The notes below the pieces were generated by a model that saw only the letters and a list, made by a program, of their open reading frames with translations, was not told the DNA's origin and ran no database searches. A stretch of 17,854 nucleotides of DNA, from contig CAKTXP010000030.1 of assembly GCA_934631055.1 (NCBI GenBank), forward strand, positions 1-17,854. The letters run 5' to 3'. Both the position numbers and the translations under genes were made by a program. How positions within the stretch are numbered: position 1 is the stretch's first letter; every line of letters begins with the position of its first letter. Shown in pieces: positions 1 through 5,700 of the stretch. Source of the stretch: an uncultured Clostridia bacterium (GTDB lineage: Bacteria; Bacillota; Clostridia; Christensenellales; Aristaeellaceae).

Positions 1-253
1 TTTTCATGTGGAAGGGAAATAAATGAGGAAGGGGAAGAAAAAAGGAAGATACTTGCCTTCGCGTGTGGTGGAGGGGGAGAAAGGATGCGAAGGCATTTTC
101 GTAAAGGCGGATGGGATTCAACCTTTACAAGAAAGATTATAACGCCGGAATGTGGCAAGAATATGATGAAAAACGTAAATTGATGGGATATCCGGTCGCA
201 GAGGGTCACATAGCGCATGAAATTGCCGGAGTGGCGGACGGCTGTCGGAAGCG
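1..253. other. Left-edge region without a confident gene
   Basis: I see no recognisable gene. A 39-codon + strand ORF at 23-142 begins ATG directly after an in-frame TAA, with a purine-rich GGAAGGGA upstream. It encodes a short basic peptide (starts MRKGKKKGRYLPS) that I do not recognise. A second overlapping frame opens at 111 but runs into repeat R1, so it looks spurious. The stretch is probably the tail of an upstream intergenic region or leader. Confidence 0.3.
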
Positions 254-282
254 TTGCCCTTTTGGGCGGAATGTGATACACT
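254..282 (+). promoter_or_regulatory. Probable sigma-A promoter of the membrane protein/toxin-antitoxin operon
   Basis: TTGCCC at 254-259 and TACACT at 277-282 are separated by 17 bases. A TG one base before the -10 gives an extended -10. Transcription from about 289 would carry repeat R1 in a leader of about 210 nt before the start codon at 500. Seen by eye only. Confidence 0.45.
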
Positions 283-291
283 ACAAGGTAT

Positions 292-477
292 GGGAGGAGA
301 CGTTGGGGCTTTGCTCCAAACCCCACCAGAAAACGGAGTTCTTTGGACTTTCCACTCCGCTTCGCGGCGGTTTTAATTGGCTTACTATCCATTTATCGCA
401 ACGCGATAAATGGAAGCGGGAAGTACAGGAACCGTAGGTTTCCTGTCGGAGCGTAGAGCAGAACCCCACACGCTCCC
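292..477. repeat. Dispersed hairpin repeat, copy R1 (short form)
   Basis: This is a 186-bp relative of R2 and R3. The left end (GACGTTGGGGCTTTGCTC) and the reverse complement of the right end (GCGTGTGGGGTTCTGCTC) are imperfect terminal inverted repeats. Internally there is an 11-bp hairpin, CCATTTATCGC (389-399) with GCGATAAATGG (403-413), and a second at 425-446, ACAGGAACC with GGTTTCCTGT. The left half resembles the reverse complement of the right end of R2, and the right half resembles that same end in direct orientation, so R1 looks like two right ends head to head. It lies in the presumed 5' leader of the next gene. No coding potential is credible here. Confidence 0.75.
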
Positions 478-499
478 TTCCCCTAAAGGAGAAACAGAG

Positions 500-2065
500 A
501 TGCTTAAACGGCTTTGCGGAAGAAAACGGGCGGCGTGCCTGCTCGGCGGAGGAATGTACGCCCTGTTTGCGGCGTTTGGCTGGCAGGCGGAACATGACGG
601 CGGCTGTAACCTGGCGCTTGCGCTGGCTGCTGCTGCGGCGATGTTCCTGCCCGCGGCGGAGATGTTGGCGCGGCTCTTTGAAAAGGGAGCGGCGCGGAAA
701 GCGCTTAGCGGAGAAAAGCCGTTCAGGCTGGGTAGAGCGTATGGGTTCATTCTGGCGTGCTATGTGCCGATGATGCTCGTCGCGTTCCCCGGATCGTTTG
801 CCTACGATGTGCCGTATCAGCTCAGGCAGGTCGTTACCGGACAGTATTCCACCCATCATCCGCTGCTGCATACGCTCCTTCTGGGCGGGCTGTTGCAGCT
901 TGGGCGGGCGCTGGGCGATATCAATATCGGCGCGGCGCTGTATACCGGACTGCAAATGGCGCTGCTTGCGGGCTGCTTTGCGCTGACCTGCGCGTCCATC
1001 GCGCGGCAGTGCGGGGCGCGCTCGGGCAGGCGGGCGGCGGTCTTTTTCGCGCTGTATCCGCTGCACATGGTGATGGCGGTCAACGCGACGAAGGATGTGC
1101 TGTTCTCCGGCTGCTTTGCGCTGCTTCTGGCGCTGTTGTGCGAAGCGACGGAAAATCCGACGCCGCGCTTGGCGGCTGCTGCGGCGGTCTGCGGCGCGCT
1201 GGCGGCGATGCTGCGCAACAACATGGCGTATGCGGCGGTCGTCTGGCTGGCGCTGTGGCTGCTGATGACGCGAAAAAAAGGCAGGACGGCGGCGCTTGCC
1301 ATGGCGCTTGCGCTGGCTTTGGGCGCAGGCGGAAATGCCGCGCTCAAGGCGGCGACGCATGCAGTCGATGGCGATATGAGCGAGATGCTGTCTATTCCGA
1401 TTCAGCAGATGGCGCGCGCCCGCCTGTTGGAGAGCGGCAGACTGTCGGAGGAGGAACGGACAGCCATTGACGAGCTGATGCCGGACGAGGCATGGCGGCT
1501 GTATGACCCGACGATATCCGATCCGGTAAAGTTTGAATTTGATACGGAAACATTCCGCGCGGATGTCGGGCATTATGCCGGCATATGGCTTTCGGTCGGC
1601 ATGAAATGCCCGAATGCCTATCTCGATGCGCTGCTGATGCAGACGTATTCCTTCTTCTATCCGTACAGCCGATACGGCGTATCGGGCTATTATGTGCAGA
1701 TGGGCATGTCGGAAGCGTATGACGAAAGCTGGTGCGATTTTGCGCCGCCAAGCAGCAGGAGCTTTTTCCCACGCGTGCTGGCGTCGCTGTCGTGGCGCTT
1801 TGGCGCGCAGGGCGCGATGCAGATTCCCGTTATCGGCTGGGCGTTCAACATGGGGGTCATCATCTGGGCGCTGTTCTTCTTCGTCCTGCGTGAGCTGTAT
1901 TGGGGCAGATGGAAACGCCTTGGCGTGTTCCTGCTGCCGGTACTCCTGTGGGGGACGTTCCTGCTCGGCCCTGTGATGGCGGGGCGGTATATCTATCCGT
2001 TCGTCTGCGCGCTGCCGGTGGCGGCGGGAAAGCCGCTGGATGAAGGAGGCGGAAAGCGTGAATGA
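500..2065 (+). CDS. Polytopic membrane protein, DUF6020-like, possible GT-C-fold glycosyltransferase relative
   Basis: A 521-residue integral membrane protein with roughly ten hydrophobic segments and an alanine/leucine-rich N-terminal half. I chose ATG 500 because AAAGGAG lies 8 bases upstream; the frame is open back to 410, but that extension falls in repeat R1. Motifs recall the DUF6020 family: an Asp in FAYDVPYQL (about D103) and THHPLLHT (about 118-125) after the first spans, then a soluble stretch with SIPIQQMARARLL and ISDPVK, and a C-terminal GPVMAGRYIYPF. Acidic loop residues followed by HHP are reminiscent of GT-C transferases using lipid-linked sugars, but activity and substrate are inference. 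It heads an operon: its stop overlaps the start of the MNT gene. The family call rests on recalled motif resemblance. Confidence 0.7.
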   Translation: MLKRLCGRKRAACLLGGGMYALFAAFGWQAEHDGGCNLALALAAAAAMFLPAAEMLARLFEKGAARKALSGEKPFRLGRAYGFILACYVPMMLVAFPGSFAYDVPYQLRQVVTGQYSTHHPLLHTLLLGGLLQLGRALGDINIGAALYTGLQMALLAGCFALTCASIARQCGARSGRRAAVFFALYPLHMVMAVNATKDVLFSGCFALLLALLCEATENPTPRLAAAAAVCGALAAMLRNNMAYAAVVWLALWLLMTRKKGRTAALAMALALALGAGGNAALKAATHAVDGDMSEMLSIPIQQMARARLLESGRLSEEERTAIDELMPDEAWRLYDPTISDPVKFEFDTETFRADVGHYAGIWLSVGMKCPNAYLDALLMQTYSFFYPYSRYGVSGYYVQMGMSEAYDESWCDFAPPSSRSFFPRVLASLSWRFGAQGAMQIPVIGWAFNMGVIIWALFFFVLRELYWGRWKRLGVFLLPVLLWGTFLLGPVMAGRYIYPFVCALPVAAGKPLDEGGGKRE

Positions 2066-2351
2066 GGTGCAGTTAAAGCCGGAATTGGCGAATGAATTGC
2101 GCAGTTTTGCGAAAGCAAGAAAGATTCGCAAGCTTATTTTGTTCGGCTCTCGCGCAAGAGGGGATAATCTGCCCAAAAGCGATATTGATTTGGCGGTTTC
2201 GGGCGGCGATATCGGCGGATTCACGGACGATGTCAATGAAAAGGCATGGACGCTCCTTCAATTCGACGTGGTGGATTTAAACCGTCCGCTGGCAGATGCG
2301 TTTCGGGCGTCGATCGAGAAGGAAGGAATCGTGCTTTATGAAGAAGTATGA
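2058..2351 (+). CDS. mntA: MntA-like minimal nucleotidyltransferase, antitoxin of an MNT/HEPN pair
   Basis: A 97-residue protein of the minimal nucleotidyltransferase (pol beta-like) family. The motif GSRARGDNLPKSDIDLAV has the GS of helix 2 at 30-31 and the catalytic Asp pair at D42 and D44; a third carboxylate is likely D70 or D73 in FDVVDLN. I prefer GTG 2058 because AAGGAGG (2043-2049) sits 8 bases upstream. An in-frame ATG at 2040 has no upstream site and would place that site inside the gene. The start overlaps the previous stop by 8 bases, and the end overlaps hepT by 14 bases. In characterised systems MntA transfers AMP to the tyrosine of the HEPN toxin and silences it. The catalytic residues are intact, so an active antitoxin is expected. 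This pair resembles the HI0073/HI0074 subtype. Confidence 0.85.
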   Translation: MNEVQLKPELANELRSFAKARKIRKLILFGSRARGDNLPKSDIDLAVSGGDIGGFTDDVNEKAWTLLQFDVVDLNRPLADAFRASIEKEGIVLYEEV

Positions 2352-2745
2352 CAACTATGTTTCTCATCTGGCGGTGTTGAAAAAGGCAAATGAGCAGCCG
2401 CTGGATAATGAATTCATCATCAGCGGAATCAAAGATAAGTTCTGTTTGCAATTTGAACTGAGCTGGAAACTGCTCAAGGAGCTATTGCGTTATGAAGGAC
2501 GCGCAGAAGCGGCGACGGGTTCGCCGCGCGAGATCATCAAGGCGGCATACAGCATCTATCCGTTCATGAATGAAGAGATATGGCTGGACATGCTGCGAGA
2601 CAGGAATACGTGTACGCATATTTACGATGGCGAGGAAGCGGAAAGATTGGTTCGGCGCGTGATTGAAAGCTATATTCCTGCATTTGAAGAGATGCAGAAG
2701 CAGATTGAAGCGCGCTATTCGGATGTGTTCAATCAGCTATCGTGA
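2338..2745 (+). CDS. hepT: HepT-like HEPN-domain toxin (HI0074 subtype)
   Basis: A 135-residue helical HEPN protein of the nucleotidyltransferase substrate-binding (HI0074) type. The family signature FELSWKLLKELLRYEG is clear, and the RNase motif R-x4-H-x-Y is intact as R89, H94 and Y96 within RDRNTCTHIYD. Y96 corresponds to the tyrosine AMPylated by MntA in studied pairs. ATG 2338 lies inside the end of mntA (14-base overlap), so translation is probably coupled; the longer frame back to 2296 would be wholly within mntA. Known HepT toxins are ribonucleases acting on tRNA or mRNA; the substrate here cannot be read from sequence. The antitoxin-first order and tight overlap fit a plasmid- or chromosome-stabilising or phage-defence module. 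Confidence 0.85.
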   Translation: MKKYDNYVSHLAVLKKANEQPLDNEFIISGIKDKFCLQFELSWKLLKELLRYEGRAEAATGSPREIIKAAYSIYPFMNEEIWLDMLRDRNTCTHIYDGEEAERLVRRVIESYIPAFEEMQKQIEARYSDVFNQLS

Positions 2746-2802
2746 TATGGACTTTGAGGGATAAGTGAAATGTATCCCTGTGAAATGCTTTTATCGCGAA
2801 GC

Positions 2803-2835
2803 GGGCGCGTCTGCCGCAGGCAGAGGACAGCGCCC
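2803..2835. other. Two-tier hairpin between hepT and rqcP
   Basis: GGGCGC (2803-2808) pairs with GCGCCC (2830-2835). Inside it TCTGCC (2810-2815) pairs with GGCAGA (2819-2824) around a GCA loop. No T-run follows, so it is not a standard intrinsic terminator. It may mark the end of the toxin-antitoxin transcript or be a leftover repeat module. Confidence 0.4.
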
Positions 2836-2854
2836 CTATGCGAGTTTTCCGGAC

Positions 2855-2884
2855 TGGACGGAGTTCCAATCGTTTCTTTGTAAT
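2855..2884 (+). promoter_or_regulatory. Possible promoter of rqcP-ispDF
   Basis: TGGACG at 2855-2860 and TGTAAT at 2879-2884 are 18 bases apart. The predicted start near 2891 would leave a short leader before the GGAGGA site (2897-2902) and ATG 2909. Both boxes deviate from consensus, so read-through from upstream remains possible. Confidence 0.3.
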
Positions 2885-2908
2885 CACGGACGACATGGAG
2901 GAATCAAC

Positions 2909-3163
2909 ATGAGATTGGATAAATATCTGAAGGTATCCCGAATCATCAAGCGGCGCACGGTCGCCAAAGAAGCCGGCGAGGGCGGGCGCGTGAGCATCAA
3001 CGGCAAGGTCGCCAAGCCTTCCAGCGAGGTCAAGGAGGGCGACGTGCTGGAGATCCGTTTCGGCGAAAAGGTCGCCAAGCTCCGCGTGCTTTCCATTGCG
3101 GAAACGGTTCGCAAGAACGACGCGGCGGCGATGTATGAGATGCTTGAAGGGGAGGAAATGTGA
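2909..3163 (+). CDS. rqcP: RqcP (YabO) S4-domain ribosome quality control factor
   Basis: An 84-residue protein that is almost entirely an S4 RNA-binding domain: MRLDKYLKVSRIIKRRTVAKE at the N terminus, then GRVSINGKVAKPSSEVKEGD. It closely follows Bacillus subtilis YabO in length and pattern. RqcP binds the stalled 50S subunit with RqcH and helps poly-alanine tailing of nascent chains. ATG 2909 was chosen for the GGAGGA site 6 bases upstream and the family's usual length; the open frame back to 2765 has no site. Its TGA shares one base with the ATG of ispDF (TGATG), so the two are translationally coupled. In Bacillus this gene lies in the mfd operon; here mfd is about 10 kb away. Confidence 0.92.
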   Translation: MRLDKYLKVSRIIKRRTVAKEAGEGGRVSINGKVAKPSSEVKEGDVLEIRFGEKVAKLRVLSIAETVRKNDAAAMYEMLEGEEM

Positions 3164-4335
3164 TGAATGCGGCGGTCATCGTGGCGGCGGGACGCGGCAC
3201 GCGCATGGGGATGGAACGCAACAAGGTGCTGGCGCAGCTCTGCGGCGAGCCGGTTATCGTGCGGACAGTCCGCGCGTTTGAAGAAAGCGGGTCGTTCGAC
3301 GGCGGCGTCGTTGTCGTGACGGGAGAGTGCGACATGGAGGATATGACGCGTATCCTTCAAGACGCCGGACTTTCTGCAAGGGTCGTACTCGGCGGCGCGG
3401 ACAGGCAGGAAAGCGTCTGCCGCGGACTGGCGGCGGTCGATCCGAAAGCGGACTATATCGCGATTCACGACGGTGCGCGTCCGCTGGTCACGAAAGCGGT
3501 CATTGAGCGGACATTGGACAGCGCAAAGCGGTTCGGCAGCGGCGTTGCGGCAGTCGCGCTCAAGGATACGGTCAAGCGCGTGGACGAACAGGGCGTCGTC
3601 ATCGACACGCCGCCGCGGGACAGGCTTCGCGCGGTGCAGACCCCGCAGATGTTTTCCGCCGAACTCATCTGGCGCGCGCATGCGGAATTTGAGCATGGCG
3701 AACGTGCGACGGATGACGCGGCGCTGGTCGAGCGGATGGGCGTTGCCGTCCATCTGACGGAGGGCGATGTAGAGAACATCAAGCTGACGACGCCGGAGGA
3801 CATGCTGCTCGCACGGCAGGTCATTCTGCGCAGGGAAGGACAGAAGGAGGAACGCACAATGATGCGGATCGGGCATGGCTATGACGTGCATCGTCTGGTA
3901 GAAGGGCGGAAGTTCATCCTCTGCGGCGTGGAAGTGCCGTACACGCTGGGGCTTTTGGGTCACAGCGACGCGGATGTAGCGCTGCATGCGCTGATGGATG
4001 CGCTTTTGGGCGCGGCGGCGCTGGGCGATATCGGACGGCATTTTCCGGACACCGATCCGGCGTACAAGGGCGCGGATTCAGGAAAGCTGCTGGATCATGT
4101 TGTGGCGCTGCTGGAAGAGAAGGGCTATGCGGTGGGCAATGTGGATGTGACCATCATTTGTCAGCGTCCCAAGCTCAAGGACTACATCGAGCAGATGCGC
4201 GAAAACGTTGCGCGTCATTTGAAGGTAGACATGGACTGCGTAAACATCAAGGCGACGACGACGGAGAAGCTCGGCTTTGAGGGCGAAGGGTTAGGCATTT
4301 CCAGCCACGCGGTCGCGTGCATCGAGAAGCGGTAA
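3163..4335 (+). CDS. ispDF: Bifunctional IspD-IspF enzyme of the MEP isoprenoid pathway
   Basis: A 390-residue fusion. The IspD part (about 1-225) transfers CMP from CTP to methylerythritol 4-phosphate; it shows AAGRGTRMG (8-16), NKVL, DGARP (D103), DTVKRV, QTPQMF and TDDAALVE. The IspF part (about 232-390) cyclises the CDP-ME 2-phosphate to MEcPP; it has the metal ligands in GYDVH (D241, H243), LLGHSDAD (H267) and the DIGRHFPDTD and TTEKLGFEGEG motifs. All expected key residues are present. ATG 3163 overlaps the rqcP stop by one base and is served by AGGGGAGG; a GTG at 3160 is less likely. An in-frame ATG at 3859 with AAGGAGG 8 bases upstream marks the old IspF start and may still be used. 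IspE, acting between these steps, is not in the window. Confidence 0.95.
   Translation: MNAAVIVAAGRGTRMGMERNKVLAQLCGEPVIVRTVRAFEESGSFDGGVVVVTGECDMEDMTRILQDAGLSARVVLGGADRQESVCRGLAAVDPKADYIAIHDGARPLVTKAVIERTLDSAKRFGSGVAAVALKDTVKRVDEQGVVIDTPPRDRLRAVQTPQMFSAELIWRAHAEFEHGERATDDAALVERMGVAVHLTEGDVENIKLTTPEDMLLARQVILRREGQKEERTMMRIGHGYDVHRLVEGRKFILCGVEVPYTLGLLGHSDADVALHALMDALLGAAALGDIGRHFPDTDPAYKGADSGKLLDHVVALLEEKGYAVGNVDVTIICQRPKLKDYIEQMRENVARHLKVDMDCVNIKATTTEKLGFEGEGLGISSHAVACIEKR
3844..3861 (+). promoter_or_regulatory. Internal ribosome binding site and start codon before the IspF domain
   Basis: AAGGAGG (3844-3850) is 8 bases before ATG 3859, with a second ATG at 3862, both in frame inside ispDF exactly at the domain junction. 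This is as good as any gene start in the window and could yield free IspF as well as the fusion. Confidence 0.5.
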
Positions 4336-4355
4336 GCGCTGGAGGTTGAGAGGGA

Positions 4356-4654
4356 GGGAGACGTTGGGGCTGCCGATCCGGGAAACTCGTATAGAAACGC
4401 AAGCGTTTCTTACGATTTCCGATTTCCGTCATGCTGAATCCCGCACAGCGGGCGCATGACTCCAATCCCCAAGCCCTGTCTGGGGACCAGTCCCCAGACC
4501 CCATCTTCGCTTCGCGGCGGCTTAAATCATTTTTATCGAACAACGCGCATGCGCGTCGTGTATTAAGCCTATTTAAACCGGCGCGAAGCGAGCCGGGAAG
4601 TCCAGAAACCTCAGGTTTCTGGTGGGGTTTGGGGCAAAGCCCCAATCGTTCCCC
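4356..4654. repeat. Dispersed hairpin repeat, copy R2 (long form)
   Basis: A 299-bp element about 20 bases after the ispDF stop. Its ends are imperfect inverted repeats: GGGAGACGTTGGGGCT on the left, and GGGGAACGATTGGGGCT as the reverse complement of the right. It is a chain of hairpins: AGAAACGC (4393-4400) with GCGTTTCT (4403-4410), extended by CGTA/TACG; GTCATGC (4428-4434) with GCATGAC (4454-4460), enclosing CCCGC/GCGGG; TCTGGGGAC (4479-4487) with GTCCCCAGA (4490-4498); CCAGAAACC (4602-4610) with GGTTTCTGG (4614-4622); GGGGC/GCCCC near the right end. R3 shares the layout with compensating changes in the arms. It has no transposase and no credible gene. Confidence 0.85.
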
Positions 4655-4664
4655 ATTTAATAAG

Positions 4665-5306
4665 ATGGCGAAAAAATCGAGATATAAAAAGAAACGGAAT
4701 CCTGTAATCGCGCTGCTGGATGGGCTGCTGACGCTGCTTGACCGGCTGCTGGAGGGATTCGCGGCGGGCGTTGTCGCGCTGCTCAAAGGCGTTGGGCAAT
4801 TGCTTCTGCTGCTGCTCAAAGGCGTCGGCATGCTGCTTTTGCTGCTCCTCAAGGGGATTTTCTATCCATTCGGCAGGCTTTGGCGGCTGCTCGTCGGCAG
4901 GCGGAACCGCGCGGCGCGCTGCATGCGGCTGACGGGATTCGAGTTTGAAGAGTATATGGCGCAGGTTCTCAAGGATAACGGCTTTCGTCACGTCGAGGTC
5001 ACGGTCGAATGCGGCGATCAGGGCGTGGATATCCTTGCGGTCAGAAACGGCAGAACCTACGCGATACAATGCAAGAATTACACCGACTTAGTTGGCAACA
5101 AGGCGGTTCAGGAAGCCTATGCAGGCGCGCAGTATTACGGCTGCGACATTCCGGTGGTCGTCTGCCCGACAGATTTCACGATACCGGCGCAGGAATTGGC
5201 GGAATCGACGGGCGTTGAGCTGTGGAACGGGGAAAAGCTGTCGCATATGATGCGCGTCAGCGGTAGACGCCCGCACCACGACCCGAAGCGGGATGATGAA
5301 TACTGA
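4665..5306 (+). CDS. Mrr-like restriction-endonuclease-fold protein with leucine-rich N-terminal repeat
   Basis: A 213-residue protein. Residues 1-12 are strongly basic (MAKKSRYKKKRN). Residues 16-75 form a leucine-rich helix containing an 11-residue repeat: LLKGVGQLLLL (39-49), LLKGVGMLLLL (50-60), then LLKGIFYPFGR (61-71). Residues about 88-205 are a restriction-endonuclease-like (Mrr_cat type) domain: an early Glu in FEFEEY, D122 in GDQGVDI, and Q135-C-K137 in AIQCKNY, the usual D-(x)n-QxK nuclease core. So it is probably a membrane-attached DNA nuclease, but the target is unknown. ATG 4665 was chosen because it begins the basic N terminus just outside repeat R2. There is no good ribosome binding site; the open frame back to 4431 is repeat sequence. 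It ends shortly before the SRP RNA promoter. Confidence 0.75.
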   Translation: MAKKSRYKKKRNPVIALLDGLLTLLDRLLEGFAAGVVALLKGVGQLLLLLLKGVGMLLLLLLKGIFYPFGRLWRLLVGRRNRAARCMRLTGFEFEEYMAQVLKDNGFRHVEVTVECGDQGVDILAVRNGRTYAIQCKNYTDLVGNKAVQEAYAGAQYYGCDIPVVVCPTDFTIPAQELAESTGVELWNGEKLSHMMRVSGRRPHHDPKRDDEY

Positions 5307-5345
5307 ATGGAAAAAAACGGGTTTTTAATTTCCGAAAAATCGCTC

Positions 5346-5374
5346 TTGCTTTTTCAGACTAAATCGAGTACAAT
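5346..5374 (+). promoter_or_regulatory. Promoter of the SRP RNA gene
   Basis: TTGCTT (5346-5351) and TACAAT (5369-5374) are 17 bases apart. The expected start, about 5381, matches the first base of the terminal helix of the SRP RNA. Confidence 0.8.
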
Positions 5375-5380
5375 AGATGA

Positions 5381-5505
5381 GTAGAATGTGATGACGGATG
5401 GAACTCATGCAATGCGAGGGTGTGAACCTTGTCAGGGCCGGAAGGCAGCAGCAATAAGCATTGTATCGTGTGTGCCGTGGGAATTTTCTGCCCCGAGCAT
5501 TCTAC
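5381..5505 (+). ncRNA. ffs: Signal recognition particle RNA (small bacterial 4.5S type)
   Basis: The hallmark apical helix 8 is present as GTCAGGGCCGGAAGGCAGCAG (from about 5428) with a GGAA tetraloop and the asymmetric loop bases that bind the Ffh M domain; it is followed by the typical GTGTGCCG on the 3' strand. The ends pair over nine positions: GTAGAATGT (5381-5389) with GCATTCTAC (5497-5505). At about 125 nt with no room for an Alu-like extension, this is the small form rather than the long Bacillus form. It recruits ribosomes making membrane and secreted proteins to FtsY. A terminator follows. Confidence 0.93.
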
Positions 5506-5518
5506 GATTTGCATGTTC

Positions 5519-5545
5519 AGCGCCGATGATGAATCGGCGCTTTTT
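5519..5545 (+). terminator. Intrinsic terminator of the SRP RNA gene
   Basis: AGCGCCGAT (5519-5527) pairs perfectly with ATCGGCGCT (5533-5541) around GATGA, and a run of T follows at 5541-5545. Confidence 0.9.
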
Positions 5546-5608
5546 GCGTTCATCCACATATTTTTAACTTTTTTCGCATTTTTTCAAGCCTTTTTGCGTA
5601 ATATCCTG

Positions 5609-5614
5609 TATAAT
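5609..5614 (+). promoter_or_regulatory. Consensus -10 box upstream of the solute-binding protein gene
   Basis: A perfect TATAAT, but no clear -35 at 17 bases; TTTCAA (5582-5587) is too far away. Alternative -10 sequences TATGAT (5662-5667) and TATACT (5667-5672) lie nearer the gene. The start site cannot be decided by eye. Confidence 0.4.
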
Positions 5615-5700
5615 AAAAAGCAATGGATACTGGAAAAGCAGGTCACAAAGACTAGGCTGCGTATGATATACTTAAAAGATGGGCAAAGGAGAAATACGGA

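Noticed and set aside
111..437. 108-codon + strand frame at the left edge
   Set aside because: No ribosome binding site, it ends inside repeat R1, and it crosses the promoter at 254-282.
281..2236. 651-codon minus-strand open frame opposite the DUF6020-like gene
   Set aside because: Arg/Ala/His/Gln-rich antisense shadow of GC-rich coding DNA, running into repeat R1; no ribosome binding site or family motif.
5617..5668. Possible c-di-GMP (GEMM-like) riboswitch before the binding-protein gene
   Set aside because: GCAA, GGAAAA and GGTCACAAAGAC recall GEMM pieces, but the 5' closing helix and the GGTAGCC-like 3' half are missing and the likely start site is too close. A covariance-model search would settle it.
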